DNA of 64,000 nucleotides. It comes from Desulfonatronum sp. SC1. GTDB taxonomy: Bacteria; Desulfobacterota; Desulfovibrionia; Desulfovibrionales; Desulfonatronaceae. Positions 40,091 to 48,103 of the stretch are shown here, piece by piece. Position numbers and translations under genes: made by a program. Below the pieces are notes generated by a model that searched no databases, was not told where the DNA came from, and worked only from the letters and a program-made list of their open reading frames with translations. The stretch covers positions 89,578 through 153,577 of the forward strand of contig NZ_PZKN01000006.1 in the NCBI RefSeq assembly GCF_003046795.1, in the 5' to 3' direction. The stretch's first letter is position 1, and each line of letters starts with the position of its first letter.

Positions 40091-40149
40091 TTTTTTGTCG
40101 CCGTGCTTTGACGGTATTTGCTTGATCTGAAAAGTACGGCGACAAAAAA
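40091..40149. terminator. long bidirectional hairpin after cheW
   Basis: TTTTTTGTCGCCGTGCTTT (40091-40109) pairs with AAAGTACGGCGACAAAAAA (40131-40149), a 19-pair stem with one G-U, around a 21-base loop. T-runs on both strands would allow termination in either direction. Confidence 0.7.
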
Positions 40150-40195
40150 AGAACGAAAAAACGGCTAGGTGATCGAGACGACCAGGAGGTCGATT

Positions 40196-42862
40196 ATGCT
40201 ACGCGTCTTTATTGGCGTTCTGGTGGCAATCTGCTGCTGGTTGGCCATGCCTCCGGCTGTCCAGGCCGCCGCGCAGCACAAGCAGGTGCTGATGATCACC
40301 TCCTACCATCATGGAGACCCCTGGAACGACGGCATTGTCCAGGGGGTGCGGGAGGTTCTGGGGGGCATGGAGCATGTGGATTTGGCCATCGAGCACCTGG
40401 ATATGCGCCGCAACGCGGGAGATGAATATCAACAATGGGTGAGCAGCTTTCTCGGGCATAAGTATCGGAGAAAGCCCCAGGATCTGGTCATCGTCTCGGA
40501 TGACGAGGCCCTGAATTTTCTCTTCCGGGTCCGCGAAGAGTTGTTCCCCCGCGTACCCGTGGTCTTTACCGGGATCAACAGTTTCACCCCGGGACGCATT
40601 GCCGGTCAGTCCAAAATCACTGGAGTCAATGAGGAAATAAGCATTGCCCGGAACCTGGAGTTGGGGCTGCGGCTCTTTCCCGAGACCAGTCAGGTTTTTG
40701 CCGTGGTGGATGACCACTCGCCCATGGGACGGGCCAACCTGGAGCGGTACAGGGCGGAGGTGGAACGGTTCGCCCCTCGGGTGGCCATGGAAGAACTGTT
40801 TAATCCGTCTGTCCAGGAGGCCCAGGAGGTGCTGCGGTCCTTGCCCAGGGACAGCCTTGTCCTGCGATTGAACAATTTTCTGGACGGTCGAGGCGGCTTT
40901 CTTTCGGTGACGGAAAGTATGCACGTCATTTCACGGGAGTCTCCGGTCCCGGTGTTGTCTTTCTGGGATTTTGACATGGGCCAGGGTGCCTTGGGCGGAT
41001 TTGTTGTCAGTGCGCGGGAGCAGGGCCGCGAGGCCGGGGAACTGGCGGTCCAGATTCTCTCGGGCCAACACCCGGACTACCTTCCGGTGGTCATGGAAAG
41101 CCCCAACGTGCTGATGTTCGATTATCAGCAGATGCGGCGCTTCGGCGTACGGGTCGCGGATCTGCCCGCTGAAGCCGTGGTGATCAATCTGCCCGAAACC
41201 TTCTATTCCCAACACAAGACGCTGATCTGGACCGTGGCGGCGGTGATCGCCTTTTTGGGCGTGTGCATTGCGGTGCTTTTGGCCGTGCTGATGGGCCGCA
41301 GGAGGGCCGAGGCCGCCTTGCGCGAAAGCGAAGCCATGTACAGGGTGATTTTCGACGGAAGCAGCAACGGTATTCTCGCCGTGAACATGCATACACGACG
41401 CTTTGCCTACGCCAACCACGCTGTCTGCCGAATGTTCGGATACACCCTGGACGAGATGTTGGCCCTGAAAGCCATGGACCTGCATCCACCTGAATTTTTG
41501 GAGCAAGTCCTTGCGGCATTAACTTCCCTTGTCAGTGGTGGGACAAGATCCGTCAGCAATGTTCCATGTCTTCGCAAAGACGGGAGCCGTTTTTTCGTCG
41601 ATATTGTCGCGGAAATCGAAACTGTACATGGCGAAGAGCTGGCCGTGGCTTTTTTTACGGACATCACGGCACGCAAACGCAGTGAGGAGCTGTACCAGAC
41701 GCTGTTTCGCGAAATGCTGGACGGCTTTGCCTTGCATGAGATCATTTGCGATGAGTCCGGCGAGCCCGCGAACTATCGATTCCTGGCCGTCAATCCCGCC
41801 TTCGAGAGGGCCACGGGGCTGCAGGGAGAGGACATTGTCGGCAAGACCGTCCTGGAAGTTCTTCCGGGAACGGAACGGTATTGGATCAAGATTTACGGAC
41901 GGGTGGCCCTGACCGGGGAGCCCGCGGTTTTCGACAATTATGCCAATGAACTTCAGAGGCATTTCGTGGTCACGGCGTTCAGCCCGACATCCGGCCAGTT
42001 CGCCTGTATTTTTTCGGACATCACGGATCGCAAGCAGGCCGAAGCGGCGCTGTTGGCGGCCAAGGAGCAGGCCGAGACGGCCAACTTGGCCAAATCCGCG
42101 TTCCTGGCCAATATGTCCCATGAAATCCGCACTCCGTTGAACGGGATTTTGGGCATGATGCAGCTTCTGGAAACCACGGATTTGGATCCTGATCAAAGCA
42201 AGTACGTCCAACTGACCGTCACTTCGGCCAATCGGTTGACCCGCCTGCTCTCGGACATCCTGGACCTGTCCCGGGTCGAGGCGGGAATGATGGAACTGCA
42301 TGAAGTCGAATTCGAAGTCAGCGAGCTTGGCCAGTCGGTCACGGACCTGTTCACGTTCATGGCCGGGGACAAGGGGCTTGAGCTGCGTTGCGACATCGAC
42401 CCGGCCATCCCCGTCAAACTGATTGGGGACGAGGCCCGGGTGAGGCAGATCCTGTTCAACCTGGTGGGCAACGCCCTGAAGTTCACGGACAAGGGAGCCG
42501 TACACCTCCGGATGACGTCGCTTTTCGTCGCGAAAGGAGGCGGTACACGGGTGCTGTTCTCGGTTATGGACACGGGCATCGGCATCCCGGACGACAAGAT
42601 GGACAGCCTGTTCAAAGCCTTTGTCCAGGTGGACGGCTCCTACACCCGCTCCTACCAGGGCGCGGGCCTGGGCCTGGCCATCGTCCGCCGGTTGGTGGAA
42701 CTGATGAGCGGCAATATTCATGTTGAAAGCACGGTCGGCGAGGGAACCACCGTGCATGTGGTTTTGCCGTTCAAGCTGCGGGATGAAAGATGCAACGTGC
42801 CCCCCTCTCCCCGGAGCGGACTCAACCGTGACCTCAGAGTCCATCACAAGGAGCACGCGTGA
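40196..42862 (+). CDS. sensor histidine kinase with fused periplasmic ABC-type binding domain
   Basis: It starts at the ATG at 40196 (AGGAGG 6 bases upstream) and has 888 residues. A signal peptide (about 1-24) is followed by an ABC_sub_bind-type domain (about 28-320; [28 protein letters not shown]). A transmembrane helix (about 345-368) and two PAS domains (about 385-500 and 510-620) precede HisKA with His642 ([12 protein letters not shown]) and HATPase ([20 protein letters not shown]). There is no receiver domain. The tail after VVLPFKL looks unrelated to the fold. It overlaps the next, decayed kinase gene by four bases (GTGA). Confidence 0.9.
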   Translation: MLRVFIGVLVAICCWLAMPPAVQAAAQHKQVLMITSYHHGDPWNDGIVQGVREVLGGMEHVDLAIEHLDMRRNAGDEYQQWVSSFLGHKYRRKPQDLVIVSDDEALNFLFRVREELFPRVPVVFTGINSFTPGRIAGQSKITGVNEEISIARNLELGLRLFPETSQVFAVVDDHSPMGRANLERYRAEVERFAPRVAMEELFNPSVQEAQEVLRSLPRDSLVLRLNNFLDGRGGFLSVTESMHVISRESPVPVLSFWDFDMGQGALGGFVVSAREQGREAGELAVQILSGQHPDYLPVVMESPNVLMFDYQQMRRFGVRVADLPAEAVVINLPETFYSQHKTLIWTVAAVIAFLGVCIAVLLAVLMGRRRAEAALRESEAMYRVIFDGSSNGILAVNMHTRRFAYANHAVCRMFGYTLDEMLALKAMDLHPPEFLEQVLAALTSLVSGGTRSVSNVPCLRKDGSRFFVDIVAEIETVHGEELAVAFFTDITARKRSEELYQTLFREMLDGFALHEIICDESGEPANYRFLAVNPAFERATGLQGEDIVGKTVLEVLPGTERYWIKIYGRVALTGEPAVFDNYANELQRHFVVTAFSPTSGQFACIFSDITDRKQAEAALLAAKEQAETANLAKSAFLANMSHEIRTPLNGILGMMQLLETTDLDPDQSKYVQLTVTSANRLTRLLSDILDLSRVEAGMMELHEVEFEVSELGQSVTDLFTFMAGDKGLELRCDIDPAIPVKLIGDEARVRQILFNLVGNALKFTDKGAVHLRMTSLFVAKGGGTRVLFSVMDTGIGIPDDKMDSLFKAFVQVDGSYTRSYQGAGLGLAIVRRLVELMSGNIHVESTVGEGTTVHVVLPFKLRDERCNVPPSPRSGLNRDLRVHHKEHA

Positions 42863-43659
42863 GCATCAACATTCGTTTGGCTGCAACCATCGGTGGGGTG
42901 ATTCTTGTCGTCGCGACGATATCGATTGTTTTCGCGAACGCGAGAATGAAGGATCCCGCTTTGCGGGAAGCCGAAAACATGGCCCAAGTTATTCTGGATT
43001 CCAGGTTGGCCGTGCATACCTATTTTTCGCATCAACTCAGGCCGGCCTTGTTCGACATGGCCGGCAACGACTGCGCCCGAACTGGAAGAAGAATTCGAGC
43101 CCGTATGGATGTCCTCGACATATGCCGTGCGCGAGATGGAACGGTATTTCAAATCATTGCACGAAATACCATACTTTTACAAGGAGGCGGCGATCAATGC
43201 CCGCCATCCGGATAACGAAGCCGACTCCTTTGAGCGGGACTTCATTGAAAGGCTGAATCGGGACGACAGTTTGCACCTGCTCTCTGAAATCCGGATCTTG
43301 CTCCAGGGCTGACCGTCCTGGTCGACCAACCCATGATCAAGACTATGATCCGCAACATTCTCTTCAATGCCATCAAGTTCACCCCTCGCCAGGGCGAAAT
43401 ACTTATCACGGCCCGGCAAGCGGACCGGAAAGTGACAATATCAATCCAGGACAACGGCATGGGCATGAACGGGCAGATGCTGTCCTCCTTTTTTACCCTG
43501 GAAACGGGAAACCGTCGGTTGGGCACGGATGGTGAAAAAGGCATCGGCCTGGGGTTGGTCCTGTGCAAACAGTTTATCGAGCAGCACGGCGGCCAGATCT
43601 GGCTGGAGAGCCGACCTGGGCAGGGTACGACGATGTATTTCACGTTGTCGGCGGCGTGA
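42859..43659 (+). pseudogene. decayed Tll0287-like (DUF3365) sensor kinase
   Basis: The GTG at 42859 starts a frame with a membrane helix and AENMAQVILDSRLAVHTYF; it shifts near 43078 to a second frame (WMSSTYAVREMERYFKSL to LLSEIRILLQG, stop at 43312). A third frame gives only an ATPase domain (MIKTMIRNILFNAIKFTP, EKGIGLGLVLCKQFIEQHGG to 43659). The HAMP/HisKA region is missing, so there are two frameshifts and an internal deletion. It cannot make a kinase. Confidence 0.8.
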
Positions 43660-43983
43660 AGTGTCTGCTGACTTGCGATGCCGATTATCATCCAGGGCGA
43701 CAGTAAGTGCCTTTGTCCTCACGGCGAACTGGCCCACAGCGCGATGCTCGTCCGCGATCTGACCGCCCGTCCCAACCCTTTGGGCCTCGTAGAGGTGGTT
43801 CTGCTTGACCGAAGGGCGGGTTATGGCCGATAATAAACCATGCGGCCCTGTAAGGAACAGTTGTTGTATCCGGGATTGCCTCGGCACTGGTTGAGCGGCG
43901 GCCCATAACGAAAACCCGTTGTTTCTGGATAAAAAGCACCTTCCTCAACCTTTAGCGCCCAGCCAGGTAAACACCGTAACGGT
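43660..43983. other. 324-base gap without a supported gene
   Basis: No recognisable gene. A minus-strand frame at 43821-43994 could encode 57 residues ending RYGPPLNQCRGNPGYNNCSL and so on, which reads like protein but has no support beyond that and overlaps the start of the decayed transporter gene. No hairpin or repeat stands out. Confidence 0.4.
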
Positions 43984-44766
43984 ATGACCCGCATCTCTTT
44001 GACCACCCTGACACCGTCCCCTTTGTTAGCGGTCCTGGCACCAGCCATGGTATTGGCCCTGCTCCTGCTTGTAAGCGCAGGACACGCCCTGGCCAATGAC
44101 CCGTTTCTCACTCCCCCGTCCCCACGCCCTGCGGAGCAAACTCCTCGTAAAACCGAGTACCGCCACGCCTTGACCCTTGCCGAAGAGTCCGGGTCGGCCT
44201 CACGCCCCATTCCAGCACGCCCGCCAGCCACCACCCCGCGCATCACGCCCCCGTCCGTTTCCGAAATGGTCGCCCTGCAACGAGAGCTGCGCCAAAGGAT
44301 GGCCGATTTTTCCGGCAGAACCAGGCCAGGTTCCTAGGTGCGGCCACGTGGCAACTGATGCTGCTCGCGTTTCTTTACGGCGTGATCCATGCCCTGGGTC
44401 GGGCGAACATCGCCGCCTTCCACGCTGTGAAGGGCCGACTGAAATCCACCAACTATGGCTTGATCATCCTCATCGGCTTGTTTCTCTCTGCCAAGGCACT
44501 GCTGGACTGGTGGCCGGACACCGGGCGAGAAGGCCACAGAGTGACCACGGTCTACTCCCTGGGACATCGTCTCCTTTTTCCTGGCCACGAGGCTGATGCC
44601 TTGTCCCGGAGCAGCTCTGAGCTTGCTTTTCACCCTCAGCCTGAACGTCTACTGGGCCGGCAGGACCATGATTCCCTTGACCCTGGGCCTGACCGCCTCG
44701 GCTCTGGGATTGGCCACCGTCGGCTCCACCCATACTGCTCTCAACCTCAGCCGTCGCACTGTTGAA
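43984..44766 (+). pseudogene. decayed NicO-type nickel/cobalt transporter
   Basis: The first frame has a signal-like hydrophobic start and a Pro-rich segment ending MALQRELRQRMADFSGRT-like, with a stop at 44337. A second frame continues with LMLLAFLYGVIHALGR (normally GVIHALGPGHGK), and a third with PCPGAALSLLFTLSLNVYWAG. The His-containing GPGHGK motif and several helices are lost. Frameshifts and deletions make it non-functional. Confidence 0.75.
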
Positions 44767-44799
44767 ACATATACACCATTCAAAGAGAGGAGGATTCTC

Positions 44800-45642
44800 A
44801 TGGCTCGTCAATTATCTCGGTATGGATTGGTTTTGCTGTTACTCTCAACCGTTACCCTTTTCTTTACCGCCGGATGTATCACGACTCCCACACCTGGTGG
44901 GGCCAAAGGGCATGCCGTTACCGGAGCGGCGGGAGGTCAGACAGCCGAGGGCCAGAGCGGGGAGATGGAGCGGTGTGCTCAACCCCTTGGCACCGCATCT
45001 GTTTTCGAGGACAGAAATCAGCCCTGGTGGCACTATTATTCCTCACGATACTCACATCTTGGAAGCACAATTCCGGTCATTCGCACGATGGTTCAACAGT
45101 CCAACTGTTTTGTCTTGGTGGAACGGGGCCGGGCTATGGACGCAATGGCTGATGAACGGCAACTCATGCAGTCCGGGGAGTTGCGTGGTGGCAGTAATTT
45201 TGGGAAAGGCCAAATGGTTGCGGCTGATTATACCATCAGCCCATCGATCCAATTTTCGGAAAAAGGGACGGGAGGCGTCGATGCTTTCACAGGTGGGTTG
45301 TTGCGCCGAGTTGTTCCCGGAGCCGGAAGCGCGGTTGTCGGGGCGGCGGGCAGTTTGAGAAGCAATGAAGCCGCAACGACCCTGCTTCTTGTCGACAATC
45401 GTTCCGGTCTGCAGCTTGCGGCTGCGGTCGGCAACGCCCGGAACTGGGACTTTGGGCTCGGGGGAGGCATTTTTTCCGGTCTTTCCGGGGGGGCCGCCGG
45501 CTTCAGCAACACTCCCGAAGGCAAGGTGATCACTGCCTCGTTCGTGGACTCCTACAATCAAATGGTCCGTGCCCTGCGAAACTACAGGGCCCAGGATGTC
45601 GAAGGCGGTATGGGTACCGGGGGAGGGTTGCAGGTGAACTAG
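44800..45642 (+). CDS. CsgG-family outer-membrane lipoprotein
   Basis: It starts at the ATG at 44800 with AGGAGG 6 bases upstream and has 280 residues; the longer frame overlaps the transporter remnant. The signal peptide ends at the lipobox FTAGC (Cys near residue 26). The body has the CsgG pattern: STIPVIRTMVQQSNCFVLVERG, ELRGGSNFGKGQMVAADYTI and a late TTLLLVDNRSGLQLAAAVG. CsgG forms secretion pores for curli; no curli subunit gene is present. A strong hairpin follows. It leads a three-gene set with a membrane protein and an exported protein. Confidence 0.88.
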   Translation: MARQLSRYGLVLLLLSTVTLFFTAGCITTPTPGGAKGHAVTGAAGGQTAEGQSGEMERCAQPLGTASVFEDRNQPWWHYYSSRYSHLGSTIPVIRTMVQQSNCFVLVERGRAMDAMADERQLMQSGELRGGSNFGKGQMVAADYTISPSIQFSEKGTGGVDAFTGGLLRRVVPGAGSAVVGAAGSLRSNEAATTLLLVDNRSGLQLAAAVGNARNWDFGLGGGIFSGLSGGAAGFSNTPEGKVITASFVDSYNQMVRALRNYRAQDVEGGMGTGGGLQVN

Positions 45643-45648
45643 CCAGTC

Positions 45649-45699
45649 CCTCACCATGAATAAGCGACAGCCACGGCTGTCGCTTTGTTCATGGTGAGG
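45649..45699. terminator. strong composite hairpin after the CsgG-like gene
   Basis: CCTCACCATGAA (45649) pairs with TTCATGGTGAGG (45688-45699), and inside it AGCGACAGCC (45663) with GGCTGTCGCT (45675-45684), giving 22 pairs with a TA/TTG bulge and a two-base centre. The following sequence is not T-rich, so it may stabilise the mRNA end or be a mobile palindrome rather than an intrinsic terminator. Confidence 0.6.
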
Positions 45700-46010
45700 T
45701 CTTCGCGTAACTCGCCCAGGGCCCGTGTGAAATAAGCCGCCACGGTCCGCCCGACCTGCCCGCGGAATTCTCGGAAGTTGCGCATCTCCCGGTGCGGGTC
45801 CCGAGTCGCGTCCTGAGTCGCGTCCCATCGTATCTGGATTCCCGGCGTAATTGCCTCCAGATATGTCAGGCTTTCCGGAGCCAGTATCCTGGCCCTGGAA
45901 GAAGGCCGGGATGAGCAAAGAGGAGTATGCGGAAATGCTGAGCCTGATTTCGCATGAGGGGATCAGATGGATATCGATCTTCACAACCTTTACAAGGAGG
46001 GACAAGGTCC
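45700..46010. other. 311-base gap with relic coding sequence
   Basis: On the minus strand one frame without stops reads DPHREMRNFREFRGQVGRT and then VAAYFTRALGELREDL. It looks protein-like but has no recognisable family or start and ends in the hairpin. On the plus strand GMSKEEYAEMLSLISHEG and a frame-shifted MDIDLHNLYKEGQGP just upstream of the next gene also look like a gene end. Both are probably relics. Confidence 0.35.
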
Positions 46011-46982
46011 ATGAAGGATTTCAGTTTTCGGGAGGTTCTAGGGTTGATGGGAAAGACCGCGCCTTTTCTGCTTTTTCGTTTTCTCGTCTATTTCGGCATC
46101 ACCCTTGGCTTTGTGCTCGTTACGGGCATTGGGGCGGGCATCGGTTATGGCGTAGGTTCCATCGCTAAGAGCGGCGCTGGCGGCGGCATGGTGGGCGGGC
46201 TGATCGGGTTCGGAATTGCGAGCACGGTCATGTACCTCATCCGGGAGTATCTGCTTTACATTGTCAAGGCCGGGCATATTGCCGTGCTGGTGGAGGTGGT
46301 TGAAGGCGGGACCGTCCCGGGCGGGAAGGGACAGATCGCTTACGCCCAGGAGAAGGTGCGGGAAAGGTTTGTGGAATCATCCCTACTGTTCGGATTGGAT
46401 CAACTGGTCAAGGGCATTCTGCGAGCATTCAACCGCACGTTCCTGACTGTTGCGGCTTTTTTGCCCATTCCGGGGACTGGCGGCCTGGTGAAGCTGATCA
46501 ACATGATCGTCAATCTCTCCCTGACCTACCTGGACGAGGTCATCCTGGCCTATCTCATGAAAACGCGTGCCGAGAATCCGTGGGCATCCAGCCGCACGGC
46601 CCTGGTGCTCTATGCGCAGAACTATGTTGCATTCCTCAAGAACGCGGCCTGGCTCGCCCTGTTTATCTGGGCCATGACCTTCGCCGTGTTTTTGGTCGTT
46701 CTCGGACCGGCGGCCCTCATCGTCAGCATTTTTCCCGGCGCGGGAGGTCCACTGACGTTGCTCGTAGCCCTGGTCCTGGCCTGGGGCATTAAGCAGGCGG
46801 TCATTGAACCCATAGGCATGACCGCCCTGATGCAGGTTTTTTTCAAAGTGACCAAAGGCCAGGTGGCCAACCCTGAATGGGAGGCCAAGCTGGAAGGCGT
46901 TTCCACCAAGTTTCACGACCTGGCGGAAAAGGCAAAGGATTGGAATCGGGACAAGACCGCATCCCAGACGTCTGAGGTATGA
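46011..46982 (+). CDS. multi-pass membrane protein of unknown function
   Basis: It starts at the ATG at 46011; an AAGGAGG lies 11 bases upstream. The product has 323 residues. Hydrophobic helices lie at about 15-50 (with a Gly-rich GIGAGIGYGVG), 60-85, 140-175 and 205-265 (WLALFIWAMTFAVFLVVLG). A soluble stretch between them has QIAYAQEKVRERFVESS. The C terminus is polar and charged. No family is recognised. Its position between a CsgG-like lipoprotein and an exported protein suggests an envelope function. Confidence 0.7.
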   Translation: MKDFSFREVLGLMGKTAPFLLFRFLVYFGITLGFVLVTGIGAGIGYGVGSIAKSGAGGGMVGGLIGFGIASTVMYLIREYLLYIVKAGHIAVLVEVVEGGTVPGGKGQIAYAQEKVRERFVESSLLFGLDQLVKGILRAFNRTFLTVAAFLPIPGTGGLVKLINMIVNLSLTYLDEVILAYLMKTRAENPWASSRTALVLYAQNYVAFLKNAAWLALFIWAMTFAVFLVVLGPAALIVSIFPGAGGPLTLLVALVLAWGIKQAVIEPIGMTALMQVFFKVTKGQVANPEWEAKLEGVSTKFHDLAEKAKDWNRDKTASQTSEV

Positions 46983-47044
46983 TCATTTACGGGTACTCGG
47001 ACTGAAAGAGCTCTTCGCAACCAAAACAAAGAAAGGGGGACAGC

Positions 47045-47638
47045 ATGGTACGAATTCTCACTGCGGCGGTGTTGACATTGGTTGTTTGTCTACCCATGCA
47101 GGCCCAGGCCGACGAGGTCCTGGAGGCCATTGAACAGGCCGTGACCCTATATAAGCAGGGTGATTACACCGGAGCAGCCGGTAATTTGGATTACGCTTCT
47201 CAACTGGTTCGCCAGCAGAAAGGCGGTCAACTGGAAAGCTTCCTGCCCGAGGCTCTGTCTGGCTGGACCGCAGCGGATACGCAATCTTCAAGTATGGGGG
47301 CGATGTTCATGGGCGGCGTCTCGGCGGAACGGAGCTACCGCAAAGATGATGGAGACGGCAGAGTCAAGGTTGCAATCTTCACGGATTCGCCAATGTTGCA
47401 GCCTATGATGATGATGTTCAGCAACCCGATGATTGTCGCATCGTCCGGCGCCAAACTGGAAACGCACGCAGGGCAGCGAGCTATTGTCGATTATGTCCCT
47501 GGGGAAAACCGCGGAGAAATCCGTGTTGTGGTGGACAATAGTATCCTTGTCACGGTTGAGGGGCAGCATGTGGAGAAGGTGGATCTCGTTGCCTATCTGG
47601 AGGCGATAGATTTTCAGGCATTTTCAAATCTACAGTAG
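47045..47638 (+). CDS. exported protein of a conserved uncharacterised family
   Basis: A 197-residue protein from an ATG preceded by AAAGGGGG. The signal peptide (LTLVVCLPMQAQA) is followed by a short TPR-like helix pair (QAVTLYKQGDYTGAAGNL), then LPEALSGWTAADTQS. The beta-rich C terminus has FSNPMIVASSGAKLE and ILVTVEGQHVEKVDLVAYL. It is periplasmic by signal. It is the third gene of the CsgG-like cassette. A decayed copy of its last residues lies 130 bases downstream. Confidence 0.75.
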   Translation: MVRILTAAVLTLVVCLPMQAQADEVLEAIEQAVTLYKQGDYTGAAGNLDYASQLVRQQKGGQLESFLPEALSGWTAADTQSSSMGAMFMGGVSAERSYRKDDGDGRVKVAIFTDSPMLQPMMMMFSNPMIVASSGAKLETHAGQRAIVDYVPGENRGEIRVVVDNSILVTVEGQHVEKVDLVAYLEAIDFQAFSNLQ

Positions 47639-47758
47639 GTCCGGCTATTTTTTACCGAGACATGACGTATACCTTAAAAAGTAGTGTAGCATGCTGGCTA
47701 TTCAGTGCATATTTGGAAGCAGGATGAATGCATTTTTTTTGATTTTTGTGGATAGATT

Positions 47759-48061
47759 GTGCTCCTTGCGCCCAACACGGCATGTAGTTTTTATGAGGCG
47801 GATTATGCTCTTTGCGTAGTCGAAGCCATAGACTTCAAGGCACTGGAATGCTTGCAACATCTTGCCAGCAGTGTTTGCGGGTTACTCCTTGCTTCCTCAG
47901 GGAGCAAGGCAGTGCATACCCCTTCCAGGGGTGGCCAAAATACTGGTCCTCTGGGCCAGGATTCTTTAATAAAGCATGGCTGGGATATATGGGTCGAAAG
48001 CAAGGCCGAAAAGGGCACGACGTTCAATTTTACCATTCTTGTTGGCACGATACCAAATTGA
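47759..48061 (+). pseudogene. fused relics: duplicate C terminus of the exported protein plus a kinase ATPase tail
   Basis: One 100-residue frame begins with VVEAIDFKALECLQ, which matches the end of the preceding gene (YLEAIDFQAFSNLQ). It ends with HGWDIWVESKAEKGTTFNFTI, the last strands of a histidine-kinase ATPase domain. The middle matches nothing. This is debris from a partial duplication and a lost kinase gene. The rest of the 47639-48103 gap is AT-richer and shows nothing. Confidence 0.6.
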
Positions 48062-48103
48062 TATCGACCTAAATTGAGCGATTCACATTTAGGCCATACT
48101 CAC

